The notes beneath the pieces are model-generated. The model worked only from the letters and a program-made list of their open reading frames with translations. It searched no databases and was not told the origin of the DNA. This document shows, one piece after another, positions 53,813 to 63,129 of a stretch of 64,000 nt of DNA (position 1 is its first letter; each line of letters starts with the position of its first letter). The DNA is taken from positions 1 through 64,000 of the forward strand of contig NZ_PGVF01000007.1 in the NCBI RefSeq assembly GCF_002860285.1, written 5' to 3'. The DNA is from Bacillus sp. M6-12 (GTDB lineage Bacteria > Bacillota > Bacilli > Bacillales > DSM-1321). The translations under genes and the position numbers were made by a program.

Positions 53813-54826
53813 CTATTTTTGTTCTTTGATTTTATTGATAAACTCTTCTGCCCAATCGTATTTTTCATATAGATCCTCATATACTGGCTCTACAGATTTT
53901 CTAAGCTCTGCCATGAATTTTTCATCCGGCTCAGTAAATTTCAAGCCTTCTTTTTGAAGGTCCTCTTTTACTTTTGCTTCTGCTTCCTGCAGCAACTTCC
54001 ACTCAAGGTTAGCGGATTCTTTCGCAGCCTTTTCGATTACATCCTTTGTTTCAGGATCCAAACCATCGTAAAATTCCTTATTCATTAAATAAACGTTCGG
54101 GCTGAACATATGCCTGGTTTCTGTTACATGACTCTGCACTTCATATAAACCTGATTCTTTTAACGTAACGATCGGGTTTTCCTGGCCATCGATAACTCCT
54201 TGCTCTAATGCAGTAAATACTTCTGACAGTGCAAGGGGCTGAACAGTAGCGCCAAGTGCCTTACCTGTATTAATAAAGATTGGAATATTCGTCATTCTTA
54301 AACGGAAGCCCTTAAAGTCTTCCATTGAAGCAATTTCTCTATTGGCTGAAACCGTCCTGAAACCGTTTGCAGTCCAGGCTAAAGGTTCAACCCCTAGTTT
54401 ACGGAACTCTTTACCAATTTCATCGCCGACTTCACCATTCAGAATTCGGTTCGCCTGTTCATAGTCATCAAACAGGTATGGCCATTCTACGGCACCGATT
54501 TTTGGATTAGCAGTCTGCAATCCCATCCCTGTTATTGCCATTTGTATGGAACCAATCCGGGTACCGCTTGTAAACGAATCTTCATCCCCTAGCTCATTAC
54601 CAGGATAAATTTCAACTTTATACTTACCATTCGTTCCTTCTTCAACAAGAGGCTTGAACTTCTCTCTTAATGCAATATTTTGCGGATGTGTATCAGAAAA
54701 ATAGTTCGCAATTTTAATAGTGGTTACACCATTTTTCTCTTTACCTGCTGTCTCTAGCGCATTGCAGCCCGTCAGCATTATTAATAGCGAACCAAGAATA
54801 ACAGCGATAAGCGCTTTCATTTTCAT
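53813..54826 (-). CDS. dctP: TRAP transporter solute-binding lipoprotein DctP
   Basis: About 337 aa. Lipobox MLTGC (Cys near residue 21), then the DctP fold with GSIQMAITGM near 93, GFRLRMTNIPIFINTGKALG near 165 (Arg binds the substrate carboxylate) and QGVIDGQENP near 200. Captures an acidic sugar outside the membrane for DctQM. ATG at 54826 or TTG one codon earlier, after GGGGGA. Confidence 0.94.
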   Translation of the reverse strand: MKMKALIAVILGSLLIMLTGCNALETAGKEKNGVTTIKIANYFSDTHPQNIALREKFKPLVEEGTNGKYKVEIYPGNELGDEDSFTSGTRIGSIQMAITGMGLQTANPKIGAVEWPYLFDDYEQANRILNGEVGDEIGKEFRKLGVEPLAWTANGFRTVSANREIASMEDFKGFRLRMTNIPIFINTGKALGATVQPLALSEVFTALEQGVIDGQENPIVTLKESGLYEVQSHVTETRHMFSPNVYLMNKEFYDGLDPETKDVIEKAAKESANLEWKLLQEAEAKVKEDLQKEGLKFTEPDEKFMAELRKSVEPVYEDLYEKYDWAEEFINKIKEQK

Positions 54827-54889
54827 CAAGTATTTCCCCCTTCATTACTCAATGGGAGGGCAGCGGTATTCCGCTGCCTTCCATGTGAA

Positions 54890-55531
54890 TTAGTTTGATC
54901 TAGCTTCTTTAACAGCCTGTGTAAAACGCAAAGCCCTAGCTTCAAGATCCTTTAAATATTCGTCAGTTACCGGTATCTTTGTATTTACAAGTGAGCTTCC
55001 GACTCCTGCAGCAACTGCCCCATTTTTGATGTAAGCCCCTACATTGTCAGCGTCAATTCCGCCGGTTGGCATTAATGGAATATGCGGCATTGGGCCCTTA
55101 AGATCTTTAAAGTATCCTGGTCCAAAGACATTGGCCGGGAACACTTTAATCATGTCGGCACCATTTTCATAGGCTGTAAGGATTTCCGTTGGCGTTAACG
55201 CACCCGGAATGCTTACAACACCGTAGCGTTTTGCCATTTTAATTGTTTCTGGATTAACCGTTGGTGAAAAAATGAACCTTGCACCTGCCATAATGGCTGC
55301 TCTTGCAGTTTCAGGATCTAAAACGGTTCCAGCCCCCACTATCACTTCATCGCCGAGCTCAGCTGAAACATTTTCAATCAGAGATAATACCTTTGGAGTT
55401 TCAACTGTGATCTCTAATGTTTTTACTCCGCCATTTTTTAATGCTTTTGCTATAGATACAATTTTTTCAGGAGAAGCGCCCCGGATTACGGCCACTATTC
55501 CATTTTCTGTAATCTGTTCAACTAAATTCAT
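54890..55531 (-). CDS. kdgA: 2-keto-3-deoxy-6-phosphogluconate aldolase
   Basis: 213 aa class I aldolase: VKTLEITVETP with Glu near 44, EVIVGAGTVLDPE near 75 and the Schiff-base Lys in MIKVFPANVFGPGYF near 131. Splits KDPG to pyruvate and glyceraldehyde 3-phosphate. 15 bases behind kdgK1. Confidence 0.95.
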   Translation of the reverse strand: MNLVEQITENGIVAVIRGASPEKIVSIAKALKNGGVKTLEITVETPKVLSLIENVSAELGDEVIVGAGTVLDPETARAAIMAGARFIFSPTVNPETIKMAKRYGVVSIPGALTPTEILTAYENGADMIKVFPANVFGPGYFKDLKGPMPHIPLMPTGGIDADNVGAYIKNGAVAAGVGSSLVNTKIPVTDEYLKDLEARALRFTQAVKEARSN

Positions 55532-55546
55532 ATGATAACCACCTTT

Positions 55547-56506
55547 TTATCGACTGACATCTTCGTCTGAATTATTTATTAGTGATTCTATCTCATCTCT
55601 TTCGGGCAGCCCTTCGACATCTCCATTAACCATTGTTACAAAGGCACCGACCGCATTTGCTCTTTTCACTGCCTTATTTAATTCGAGCCCGTCAAGAAGG
55701 CCTGAAATAAATCCGGCAGCAAAGCCGTCACCTGCTCCCACCGGATCCACAACTTGTTTAACAGGGAAGCCTGGGACAGTTCGCTGTTCATCTTTTGTGA
55801 AATATATGGCTCCTTCAGCTCCAAGTTTCAGAACTACTGTTGAGGCACCATGCTCAAGAAACAAGCTTCCGAGTTTAACAGGATCGCTTTCACCGAACAT
55901 AAACTTTCCTTCAGAAACCCCCGGCAGGATAATATCAGCCTTTGAAGCAATTTCGAGCAAAGTATTTCTTGCCTTCTCTTCACTCCAAAGCTTCTTCCTT
56001 AGATTAGGGTCGAATACAATTTTTACATTATGCCTTTTGGCAATAGCGATTGCCTCATAAATAGTTTCAGCACAGCTGTCACTTAAAGCAGGAGTAATTC
56101 CGGTAATATGGAGATATTTTGCCTTCGCAATATATTCCTCATCTAAATCTTCCTTTGTGAGCGTGCTTGCAGCAGATCCTTTTCTGTAATAATAAACTCT
56201 AACATCATCTGCTCTTCGCGGTTCTTTAAAATAAACTCCTGTAGCGGCATCCGCAGAAACTATTACTTGGCTGACGTCTACTCCCTCGCCGCTGATAAAT
56301 GCTGTCATGGCTTTGCCAAATTCATCATTCCCGACCTTGCTGATCCATCCGGCATCATGTCCAAGCCGGGATAGCCCGATGGCGACATTTGACTCAGCGC
56401 CGCCAAATTTCATCGAAAATTGTTTTGCATATCTCATTTTTCCTGATGTTTCAGGTGTAAAAAGGACCATCGTTTCACCAATTGTAATTACATCCATTGA
56501 TTTCAC
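55547..56506 (-). CDS. kdgK: 2-keto-3-deoxygluconate kinase (PfkB family), copy 1
   Basis: 319 aa (an ATG at 56497 gives the more usual MDVITIGETMV start). Contains GGAESNVAIGLSRLG near 35, the KDG-site pattern YFKEPRRADDVRVYYYRKGS followed by AAS near 100-118, and the catalytic PVGAGDGFAAGF near 252. The YYYRxxSAAS and EPRR residues are the KDG-specific ones, so KDG is the likely substrate. Directly precedes kdgA. Confidence 0.92.
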   Translation of the reverse strand: MKSMDVITIGETMVLFTPETSGKMRYAKQFSMKFGGAESNVAIGLSRLGHDAGWISKVGNDEFGKAMTAFISGEGVDVSQVIVSADAATGVYFKEPRRADDVRVYYYRKGSAASTLTKEDLDEEYIAKAKYLHITGITPALSDSCAETIYEAIAIAKRHNVKIVFDPNLRKKLWSEEKARNTLLEIASKADIILPGVSEGKFMFGESDPVKLGSLFLEHGASTVVLKLGAEGAIYFTKDEQRTVPGFPVKQVVDPVGAGDGFAAGFISGLLDGLELNKAVKRANAVGAFVTMVNGDVEGLPERDEIESLINNSDEDVSR

Positions 56507-56512
56507 TGCTTT

Positions 56513-57526
56513 CTATTCCTGCGTTAAATAGTCATATACGGTTTGAGTAACCGGAACACCATCTTTAAGCCTGGCTTCTTCTTTTAATTGTTCAGGCTCG
56601 CCAGGTACCATTACTTTTGTAAAGCCTTCTGCTGGCTGTGACGCATGGATTTCCTCAATCATCTGATCCATATTTGAAAGGAATGCTTCCTTATCTGTAA
56701 ACACAGCCGGGTTAATGGCACAAATGAAATGGCCCAGCTTGCGTTTCTTACTGTAGTCGCCATACATTGTTGTGATGTGAGGGCCAAATGCTGCGCCAGT
56801 TAATAGTCCTGATAGAACATCGACTACCATCGCCATACCATAGCCTTTAGGGCCAGCAAACGGAAGCAATGCAGTTACTTCGTTAGGATCTGTAGACGGC
56901 TTGCCGTTTTCGTCGACGCCCCAATCAGCAGGGATGCTTGTGCCGGCTTCCCGGGCATGCAAGACCTTTCCAAATGCTACATTGCTTGTTGCCATATCAA
57001 GGATGACAGGCTTGTTTTCTTTTGCCGGAAAACCAAAAGCAATTGGGTTTGTTCCGAAATAAGGCTTGGCACCGCCAAAAGGAACGACAACTTTATCCGT
57101 ATGAGTAACAGCCATTCCAACCATATTCTTCTCGGCAGCCTGCTGGACAAAATAAGATAGTGCTCCGCAATGGCTGCTGTTTACAACTGCTACCATAGCA
57201 ATTCCATTTTTCTCGGCAAGGCTGATTGCGTAATCCATTGCCTCTTTTGCAATCACGTGCCCAAGGCCATCATCACCATCAAAAATAGCTGAAGATGGGC
57301 CAGTTTCTTTTACAGAGAACTTTGGATCAGGATTTAAACCGCCTTCATTTAAGCGCTTTACATAATGCTCTGTCCGCAGAACACCATGTGAGCTTACTCC
57401 TCTTAGGTCTGCGTGAACTAGAACATCTGCAACAACTATTGCATTATCCTCGCGAAGGCCAGCGTTCGTTAATTTTTTTACTACTAATCCCTTTAATTCT
57501 TCATGATTTACAATTACATCTGCCAT
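56513..57526 (-). CDS. Ldh2/MDH2-family NAD(P)-dependent dehydrogenase
   Basis: 337 aa of the malate/L-lactate/ureidoglycolate dehydrogenase family ([20 protein letters not shown] near 38; [20 protein letters not shown] near 150; [20 protein letters not shown] near 220). Relatives include YiaK, a 2,3-diketogulonate reductase in a TRAP-containing operon. In this operon it could reduce or oxidise the imported sugar acid. Substrate not determined. Confidence 0.88.
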   Translation of the reverse strand: MADVIVNHEELKGLVVKKLTNAGLREDNAIVVADVLVHADLRGVSSHGVLRTEHYVKRLNEGGLNPDPKFSVKETGPSSAIFDGDDGLGHVIAKEAMDYAISLAEKNGIAMVAVVNSSHCGALSYFVQQAAEKNMVGMAVTHTDKVVVPFGGAKPYFGTNPIAFGFPAKENKPVILDMATSNVAFGKVLHAREAGTSIPADWGVDENGKPSTDPNEVTALLPFAGPKGYGMAMVVDVLSGLLTGAAFGPHITTMYGDYSKKRKLGHFICAINPAVFTDKEAFLSNMDQMIEEIHASQPAEGFTKVMVPGEPEQLKEEARLKDGVPVTQTVYDYLTQE

Positions 57527-57558
57527 TTTTCTTCTATCCCTTCTATGACTGGATTCTT

Positions 57559-58110
57559 TTATTCTAGGTTGGTGTGCCGATTACGCATTTCTTCATTCAT
57601 GTCTTGCTTGTCTTGAAGGCTATGGATGATAATTCCATCCAGAACAAGATGAACGCTTTGATCAAATTGATTGCCAAGCGGCTGAATCGTTTCAGGTTCT
57701 CCCGGGTGGCGATATTTTGTCGCCGCCGGTATGACCAACAAATGATCGCTGATTTTCGATATTTTAGAATCCCGGTTAGTTGTAACAAGAATGACCTTAA
57801 CTCCTAATTGTTTTGCTTTATTTGCAAATTCATAGATCATGCCTGTTGAGCCTGACCCGGAAATTGCAACGAGCAAATCTCCTTCTGCGATGCTAGGAGT
57901 TATGGTTTCACCAACAACATAAACATTGTATCCGCCATGCATAAGCCTCATCGCAAACGCTTTTCCCATTAATCCTGAACGGCCTTCACCATACACAAAG
58001 ATCCTCTTGGCCTTTCGCAATTCAGCTGAAACGAGTAATGCCTCTTCTTCAGCAATATTTGAAATTACCATGCTTATTTCCTGGCTAACTGTCTGAATAA
58101 TATTTTTCAA
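57559..58110 (-). CDS. hxlB: 6-phospho-3-hexuloisomerase-like SIS-domain protein
   Basis: 183 aa SIS domain: [20 protein letters not shown] near 37, [20 protein letters not shown] near 80 and [17 protein letters not shown] near 145 match HxlB. It interconverts arabino-3-hexulose 6-phosphate and fructose 6-phosphate in the ribulose monophosphate pathway. TTG start overlapping the hxlA stop by four bases. Confidence 0.9.
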   Translation of the reverse strand: MKNIIQTVSQEISMVISNIAEEEALLVSAELRKAKRIFVYGEGRSGLMGKAFAMRLMHGGYNVYVVGETITPSIAEGDLLVAISGSGSTGMIYEFANKAKQLGVKVILVTTNRDSKISKISDHLLVIPAATKYRHPGEPETIQPLGNQFDQSVHLVLDGIIIHSLQDKQDMNEEMRNRHTNLE

Positions 58111-58727
58111 TACATCAGCTCCTTAATTTCCGCAGCTGTTTTTTGCGGGTCAGCAGCTTTAGTTATAGCGCTTCCAACTATAATAATGTCCGGCTGTTTT
58201 TCAATTATGGAAGGCAGGGATTCCACCGTAATCCCTCCAGCTACCGATACTTGCAGCTGTTTAAAATCTTCAAGCAGCTTGAATGCATCCCCGTTAACTG
58301 CTGATTTCTGCTGCATATCCTTTCCATAGTGAAGTGAAACCAGATCAGCCTTCAGCTCACTTATCTCCTGTATCCGCTTCTTATCTGTAACACCCAGTAA
58401 ATCAACCATGATTCTCTTGCCATTTTGGCTGGCTACTTCAAGCATATCGAGAATGGTTTGGTCAGCCGAGAATCCCATAACAGTTGTTATATCTGCTCCC
58501 GCTTCAAAGGCTTGAACTGCCTCATGTTTTCCGGCATCACAGGTTTTCATATCAGCAAGTATGATCTTTTCTGGGAAAGCCTGTTTCATTTCTCTAACAA
58601 TAGATATTCCGTATTGCTTTATGACACCTGTTCCTAACTCGACAATGTCGACCGAGCGCTCAGTCAACTCTGTCAGTTCAAAACACTGCTCCTTGGTCAG
58701 TCGATCAAGAGCTAACTGCAGGTACAT
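58107..58727 (-). CDS. hxlA: 3-hexulose-6-phosphate synthase-like (HPS/KGPDC superfamily)
   Basis: 206 aa TIM barrel: LQLALDRLT at the start, VDIVELGTGVIKQYG near 27, the metal/catalytic LADMKTCDAGKHEA (DxKxxD) near 57 and VAGGITVESLPSII near 165. HPS condenses formaldehyde with ribulose 5-phosphate; the same fold includes 3-keto-L-gulonate 6-phosphate decarboxylase (UlaD/SgbH). In a sugar-acid operon the reverse or decarboxylating role is attractive. It is 16 bases behind the second kinase. Confidence 0.9.
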   Translation of the reverse strand: MYLQLALDRLTKEQCFELTELTERSVDIVELGTGVIKQYGISIVREMKQAFPEKIILADMKTCDAGKHEAVQAFEAGADITTVMGFSADQTILDMLEVASQNGKRIMVDLLGVTDKKRIQEISELKADLVSLHYGKDMQQKSAVNGDAFKLLEDFKQLQVSVAGGITVESLPSIIEKQPDIIIVGSAITKAADPQKTAAEIKELMY

Positions 58728-58743
58728 GTTTTCACCTCTTAAT

Positions 58744-59694
58744 CTATCTTTCGATAAAGCTTTTTTCTCCCAGTCTTACAAGGACATCATCCAAATATGG
58801 GAGACCTTCATTATCTCCGGAAACACTTACTACCATGGATCCAATCGTATTTGCAAACTTCAGTGTTTTCTCCAGCGGCCACTTATTCATGACACCATAT
58901 ATGAATCCTGAATCAAAACCATCGCCTGCCCCAACTGTATCAACCACTTTAAGCGCTTTGACAGGTGGTGACTCGAGATATTGCCCTCCATGATAGCCGA
59001 TCGAACCATTCTCACCTTTCTTGATAGCAATGTATGAGGCGCCAAATTCCTTAAATGCTTTAACAATATCTTTCGGGTCCCTAACTCCTAATAAAAGTTC
59101 AGCTTCATTTTCGCCTGTTAGCACAATATCAACAAACGGAAGGAGCTGTGTAAGTTTTTCTTTCGCTTCCTCTTTGCTCCAAAGCTTTAAGCGGATATTG
59201 GGATCAAAAGAAATGAGAAGGTTATGCTGTTTAGCAAGTCCCACGGCTCTTTTTATGATTTCGAAGTTCTGCCCTCCAATTGCCGGAAACACCCCGGTTA
59301 TATGGAGGAGCTTAGCATTTTTAAAATATTCCTCTTTTAAACTCTCAGGACTCATGGTGGAAGTTGGCGATTGATAGCGATAATAAAAAGTCCGGCCGCT
59401 CCCATCTTCCATTATTTCTTTAAAATTCAATGAAGTCGGGTACCCGTCAATTAGCTTCACTTCAGAGGTATCTATCCCTTCCCCCCGAACGAAATGCTGG
59501 ATAAAACGGCCAAATTCATCATTTCCTAGGCGGCTAATCCAGCCTGTATTTAAACCGAGCCGGGAACAGCCAATGGCAAAGTTCAGCTCTGCGCCGCCTA
59601 CTTTTCTTTCAAAACTGCTGACAAAACGCATAGGCCCTTTTGATGCAGGGTTAAACGTAATCATTGCGTCGCCAATCGTAATAACGTCAGGCAT
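58744..59694 (-). CDS. PfkB-family sugar-acid kinase, divergent KdgK paralogue
   Basis: 316 aa. PfkB layout: MPDVITIGDAMITFNPASKG, GGAELNFAIGCSRLG near 34, and DTVGAGDGFDSGFIYG with the catalytic Asp near 250. Compared with copy 1 the KDG-site motif differs: YRYQSPTS replaces YRKGSAAS and KEIMEDGSG replaces KEPRRADD. A different phospho-acceptor, possibly another keto-hexonate, is likely. Placed between the regulator and hxlA. ATG follows AAAGGAG. Confidence 0.85.
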   Translation of the reverse strand: MPDVITIGDAMITFNPASKGPMRFVSSFERKVGGAELNFAIGCSRLGLNTGWISRLGNDEFGRFIQHFVRGEGIDTSEVKLIDGYPTSLNFKEIMEDGSGRTFYYRYQSPTSTMSPESLKEEYFKNAKLLHITGVFPAIGGQNFEIIKRAVGLAKQHNLLISFDPNIRLKLWSKEEAKEKLTQLLPFVDIVLTGENEAELLLGVRDPKDIVKAFKEFGASYIAIKKGENGSIGYHGGQYLESPPVKALKVVDTVGAGDGFDSGFIYGVMNKWPLEKTLKFANTIGSMVVSVSGDNEGLPYLDDVLVRLGEKSFIER

Positions 59695-59751
59695 TCTATG
59701 ATTCTCCTTTCACGCAGTATTCTCTCAAGAGAAGCAAGGATTGGTAAACTT

Positions 59752-60756
59752 CTAGCAAGAATCACGAACTATTAATTCAGGTTCAAAACGGTGAATTTTT
59801 ATATCAGTTTGGCTGTCACCGTTTTCAATTCTTTCAAACAATAAAGCGGCTGCTTTTTGACCCATCTCAGCTCCCGGCTGCTTAACCGTGGTTAATGCTG
59901 GATTATAGATATTGGCAAATGAGACTTCATCGATGCCTATTAACCCTATGTCATCCGGCACGCTCAGCTGCTGTTGTTTTACATAATTTAAAACTTCAAT
60001 AAGGGAGAGATCGTTTCCCGCTAAAATCGCCTGTGGCGGTTCCGGCAGTGAAAACATTTTCTTTAACTCCCCTTTCATTTTGCTCACTTCTACCCCTATC
60101 ATATATTCCTCTTTAAGGGGAAGCCCTTGATCTTCCAAGGCCTTTTTATAGCCTTCAAGACGCTCCATTCTCGGTGTAATACGATGATCCAGTGAAGTTG
60201 TAACAATCCCAATCCTTTCATAGCCTCTTTTCAAAAAGTGATTTACGGCTAATCGCGAAGCGTTTTCATTATTGAGCAAAATTGTATCTATTGGAATATC
60301 AGGCACTATTCTGTCCATGAACACAAGTGGATACCGGCTCGTTAACAGGTCCAAATAAAGTTCAACATTTCCTCCTGTAGGAAAAACAATAAGGCCGTCT
60401 ACCTGCTTTGCTCGTAACATTTCAATATATTTTTTTTCTTTATGCGGATCATCGTCGGCATTACAGACAATGACATGGTAATCGTTTTCGTGGCATACAT
60501 CCTCAATCGTCCGGATAAGCTGGGTTGAAAATGCATGTAAAATATTTGCGACAATAACACCAATGGTAGATGTCTTTTTCTGCTTTAAACTTCTTGCGAG
60601 AGCATTCGGTTGATACCCTAATTCAAGAATGGACTTTTCAATCCTTTTCTTTGTATCTTCTCCCATATAGTCATACCGTTTATTAAGATATTGAGAGACA
60701 GTGCTTTTTGAAACATTGGCATGCTTGGCAACATCAGCCATCGTTACTCTCTTCAT
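59752..60756 (-). CDS. LacI-family regulator of the sugar-acid operon, KdgR-like
   Basis: About 334 aa from the ATG at 60756 (AAAGGA upstream; ATG at 60762 also possible). HTH at the N-terminus (MADVAKHANVSKSTVSQYL), LARSLKQKKTSTIGVIVANI near 55, effector domain to the end (GIDEVSFANIYNPALTTVKQ). First gene of the operon, 57 bases before the second kinase gene; two tandem operators just upstream of its start imply autoregulation and control of the whole unit. The inducer is inferred to be KDG or KDPG. Confidence 0.92.
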   Translation of the reverse strand: MKRVTMADVAKHANVSKSTVSQYLNKRYDYMGEDTKKRIEKSILELGYQPNALARSLKQKKTSTIGVIVANILHAFSTQLIRTIEDVCHENDYHVIVCNADDDPHKEKKYIEMLRAKQVDGLIVFPTGGNVELYLDLLTSRYPLVFMDRIVPDIPIDTILLNNENASRLAVNHFLKRGYERIGIVTTSLDHRITPRMERLEGYKKALEDQGLPLKEEYMIGVEVSKMKGELKKMFSLPEPPQAILAGNDLSLIEVLNYVKQQQLSVPDDIGLIGIDEVSFANIYNPALTTVKQPGAEMGQKAAALLFERIENGDSQTDIKIHRFEPELIVRDSC

Positions 60757-60787
60757 AATCATCTTCCTTTGACAGCTAACCGATTAG

Positions 60788-60812
60788 TAAATCGGTTTAG
60801 TAAACCGGTTTA
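60788..60812. promoter_or_regulatory. Tandem KdgR-type operators
   Basis: TAAATCGGTTTA (60788-60799) and the perfect palindrome TAAACCGGTTTA (60801-60812) are centred 13 bases apart, covering the transcription start just downstream of the -10. Strong candidate binding sites for the LacI protein encoded next to them. Confidence 0.8.
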
Positions 60813-60817
60813 GTAGA

Positions 60818-60846
60818 AGTATAATGGAAATGTAAGCGTTTTTCAA
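60818..60846 (-). promoter_or_regulatory. Sigma-A promoter of the sugar-acid operon
   Basis: On the minus strand TTGAAA (60846-60841), 17-base spacer, TATACT (60823-60818). Operators follow immediately and a cre overlaps the spacer. Confidence 0.85.
60831..60845. promoter_or_regulatory. CcpA cre site over the promoter
   Basis: TGTAAGCGTTTTTCA fits the cre pattern (TGNAANCGNNNNCA) with one extra T; it overlaps the -35 and spacer, as expected for catabolite repression. Confidence 0.75.
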
Positions 60847-60943
60847 TAGTTTGATATAAAGCTATTTAAAAACTATTACAAACCATCTAACTATTCTAGT
60901 AATTTCCTCTCGCTGAATTAATGGAACACAGTTCTTCTCAAAA

Positions 60944-60977
60944 TAAAACAGGCGCTTGAATAAATTCTAGCGCCTGC
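60944..60977 (-). terminator. Terminator of the PTS gene
   Basis: On the minus strand CAGGCGCT-agaatttattca-AGCGCCTG is followed by TTTTATTTTG. Confidence 0.9.
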
Positions 60978-61046
60978 CAGAGAGATCCGTATTATTTGCT
61001 ATGAGGATGATGTGAAAGAGCCTCACCTGAAATGGTGAAAATCATT

Positions 61047-62507
61047 TTATCTTGAGGATATATTCCTCCGTATTTTTTCAATCTCATCGGCGACAAATTG
61101 TACTGATGTTCCTACTATAACCTGTATACTATTCGTCCCAACTATATTAATCCCCGGCACTCCTGCGGCTTTGATTTTTTGCTGATCCACAGCTGCCATG
61201 TCTTTTACTTCAACCCGCAAACGTGTTATACAGTTATCCATTGAAGTAACATTCCCATCTCCGCCAAGGCCTTCGTATATTTTTGCTGCCATCAGGGAAA
61301 ATTTGTTTTCTTCTTCTGCTCCAGAAGCGGCATCAACAGCTTCATCCATAGCCTCTGCCCTTCCTGGAGTAGTTAAATTGAACTTAGTAATAAGGTACCG
61401 GAATAAAAAATAGTAAATGGCTGCAAAAACAAGTCCCTGAAGCAGCAGCATATACGGCTGGTTTGCGATTGGTATGCGTAAACTCAATACGAAGTCAATC
61501 ATTCCTGCGCTAAAACCAAACCCTGCCGTCCAGTGGAACAGAGCAGCTATGGCCAGGGAAACACCCGTCAAAGCAGCATGAACCACATAAAGGACGGGAG
61601 CCACAAACATAAATGCAAATTCAAGCGGCTCTGTAACTCCTGTAAAAAATGAAGCAAATCCTGCAGCAAGCATCAAAGAAGCCACTTGTTTCCTATGTTT
61701 TGTTTTTGCCGTATGGTACATGGCGAGTGCAGCAGCCGGGAGCCCAAACATCATAACAGGGAAGAAGCCTGCCTGGGACATTCCCGTAACTCCCTTTGTG
61801 CCTGAACTGCTCCAGAAATTGCCGATATCATTGAGGCCGATCACATCGAACCAGAATACCGAGTTCAATGCATGGTGAAGGCCCGTTGGAATAAGGAGCC
61901 TGTTAAAAAAACCATATAAACCAGCACCCGCAAAGCCTAATTTGCTAATAGCAGTACCAAACGAAACCAGGCCAGAAAAGATTACTGGCCATACGAAAAA
62001 CAAAACTACGGAAATTCCCAGCATGGCAAACGCTGACATAATGGGAACCAGCCGTTTTCCGCTGAAAAATGCCAATGCATCCGGCAGCTTGACATGACTA
62101 AAGCGATTGTACATTATGGATGCAATTATTCCTGAAAGAATCCCTACAAATTGGTTTTCTATTTTTTAAAAGGCGGGGTTTACTGCTTCCAGATCAATTC
62201 CTTGCAGCATTGCAACTGATTTAGTGGAAAGTAATGTGGTGACCACCAGGTAGGCAACCAGCCCGCTGACCGCTGCGGAACCATCCTTTTGCTTAGACAT
62301 GCCCAGTGCCACTCCAACTGCAAATAATAACGACATATTATCAATAACGGATGATCCTGCTTTAATCAAAAAAGCGGCTATCGGACTTTCTGCACCCCAT
62401 CCGGCCGGGTCTACCCAATAACCAATACCCATTAAAATAGCTGCAGCTGGCAAAACGGCTACTGGCAGCATTAAGGAACGGCCAATTCTTTGCAAGTACT
62501 CCATCAT
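61047..62507 (-). pseudogene. PTS EIICB permease, glucose/N-acetylglucosamine type, interrupted by an in-frame stop
   Basis: The first part (62507-62166) encodes the EIIC start (MEYLQRIGRSLMLPVAVLPA) and stops at TAA after EAVNPAF. The same frame continues as KIENQFVGILSGIIASIMYN and the rest of EIIC (PTGLHHALNSVFWFD; FTGVTEPLEFAFMF), then EIIB with the phospho-Cys motif DNCITRLRVEV near the C-terminus. Read through, it is a normal-sized NagE/NagP-like EIICB without an EIIA domain. A single nonsense codon, with no other lesion, separates the two parts. Either a recent pseudogene, sequencing error or readthrough. Confidence 0.88.
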
Positions 62508-62760
62508 AGTGTAAGTCCCCCTATTTTAAAATCACTGCATAACTCAAGAATCACCCACCCCTCTTATAATTTTTGAAAAATAGAATAAGGGCCAAAGATA
62601 AGAAACATTTCTACTGTCATTATAATTTTTAGAATATTGAAATATTCTTAGTGGCATGTAAAGTTTTTTATGAATCAGTCTCCGAAATCGCAGCCAATTA
62701 AAAAAGCCATCACACAGGAAGTGTAATGACGAAAGGTTTCTTGCATGTATTTGTTTTTTA

Positions 62761-62782
62761 TTTAATCAAACGTTTGATTAAA
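62761..62782. promoter_or_regulatory. Palindrome TTTAATCAAAC/GTTTGATTAAA
   Basis: A perfect 22-bp palindrome, one of four copies in the window, about 255 bases upstream of the PTS gene start. Confidence 0.65.
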
Positions 62783-62790
62783 AGCTAAAA

Positions 62791-62831
62791 AAACAGAAAA
62801 AAACGTTTAGCTGCCGCTCTCCAACGTTTTT
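62791..62831 (-). terminator. Terminator-like hairpin in the PTS leader region
   Basis: On the minus strand AAACGTT...AACGTTTTTTTCTG; no minus-strand gene ends nearby, so it may be an attenuator in the PTS leader. The rest of 62508-63129 holds only this and the palindrome. Confidence 0.4.
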
Positions 62832-63129
62832 ACGATTATCTCAACCTACTTCTTTTTTTGAATTACAGATAATCGATTCAGTCTGGAGCTAAGGTTCTCC
62901 CTTTCTTCTTCAGTTATGAAAAATTCAAAACCATATTGGTAATGGTTTTCTTCCACTCTTTTTTCCAGACAATAGGTATATGAGTCCGATTTTTTCTTTA
63001 TTTATTTACTTAGTTACTATACACGGTTTCTTACCAGTAACTGAATTGTAAATAGATTGTTATCCTAATACCGTTGATGTTAGAAACCTCAAAGTATAAA
63101 CTTAATAACTAATTGGGGAGTGATAAAGT

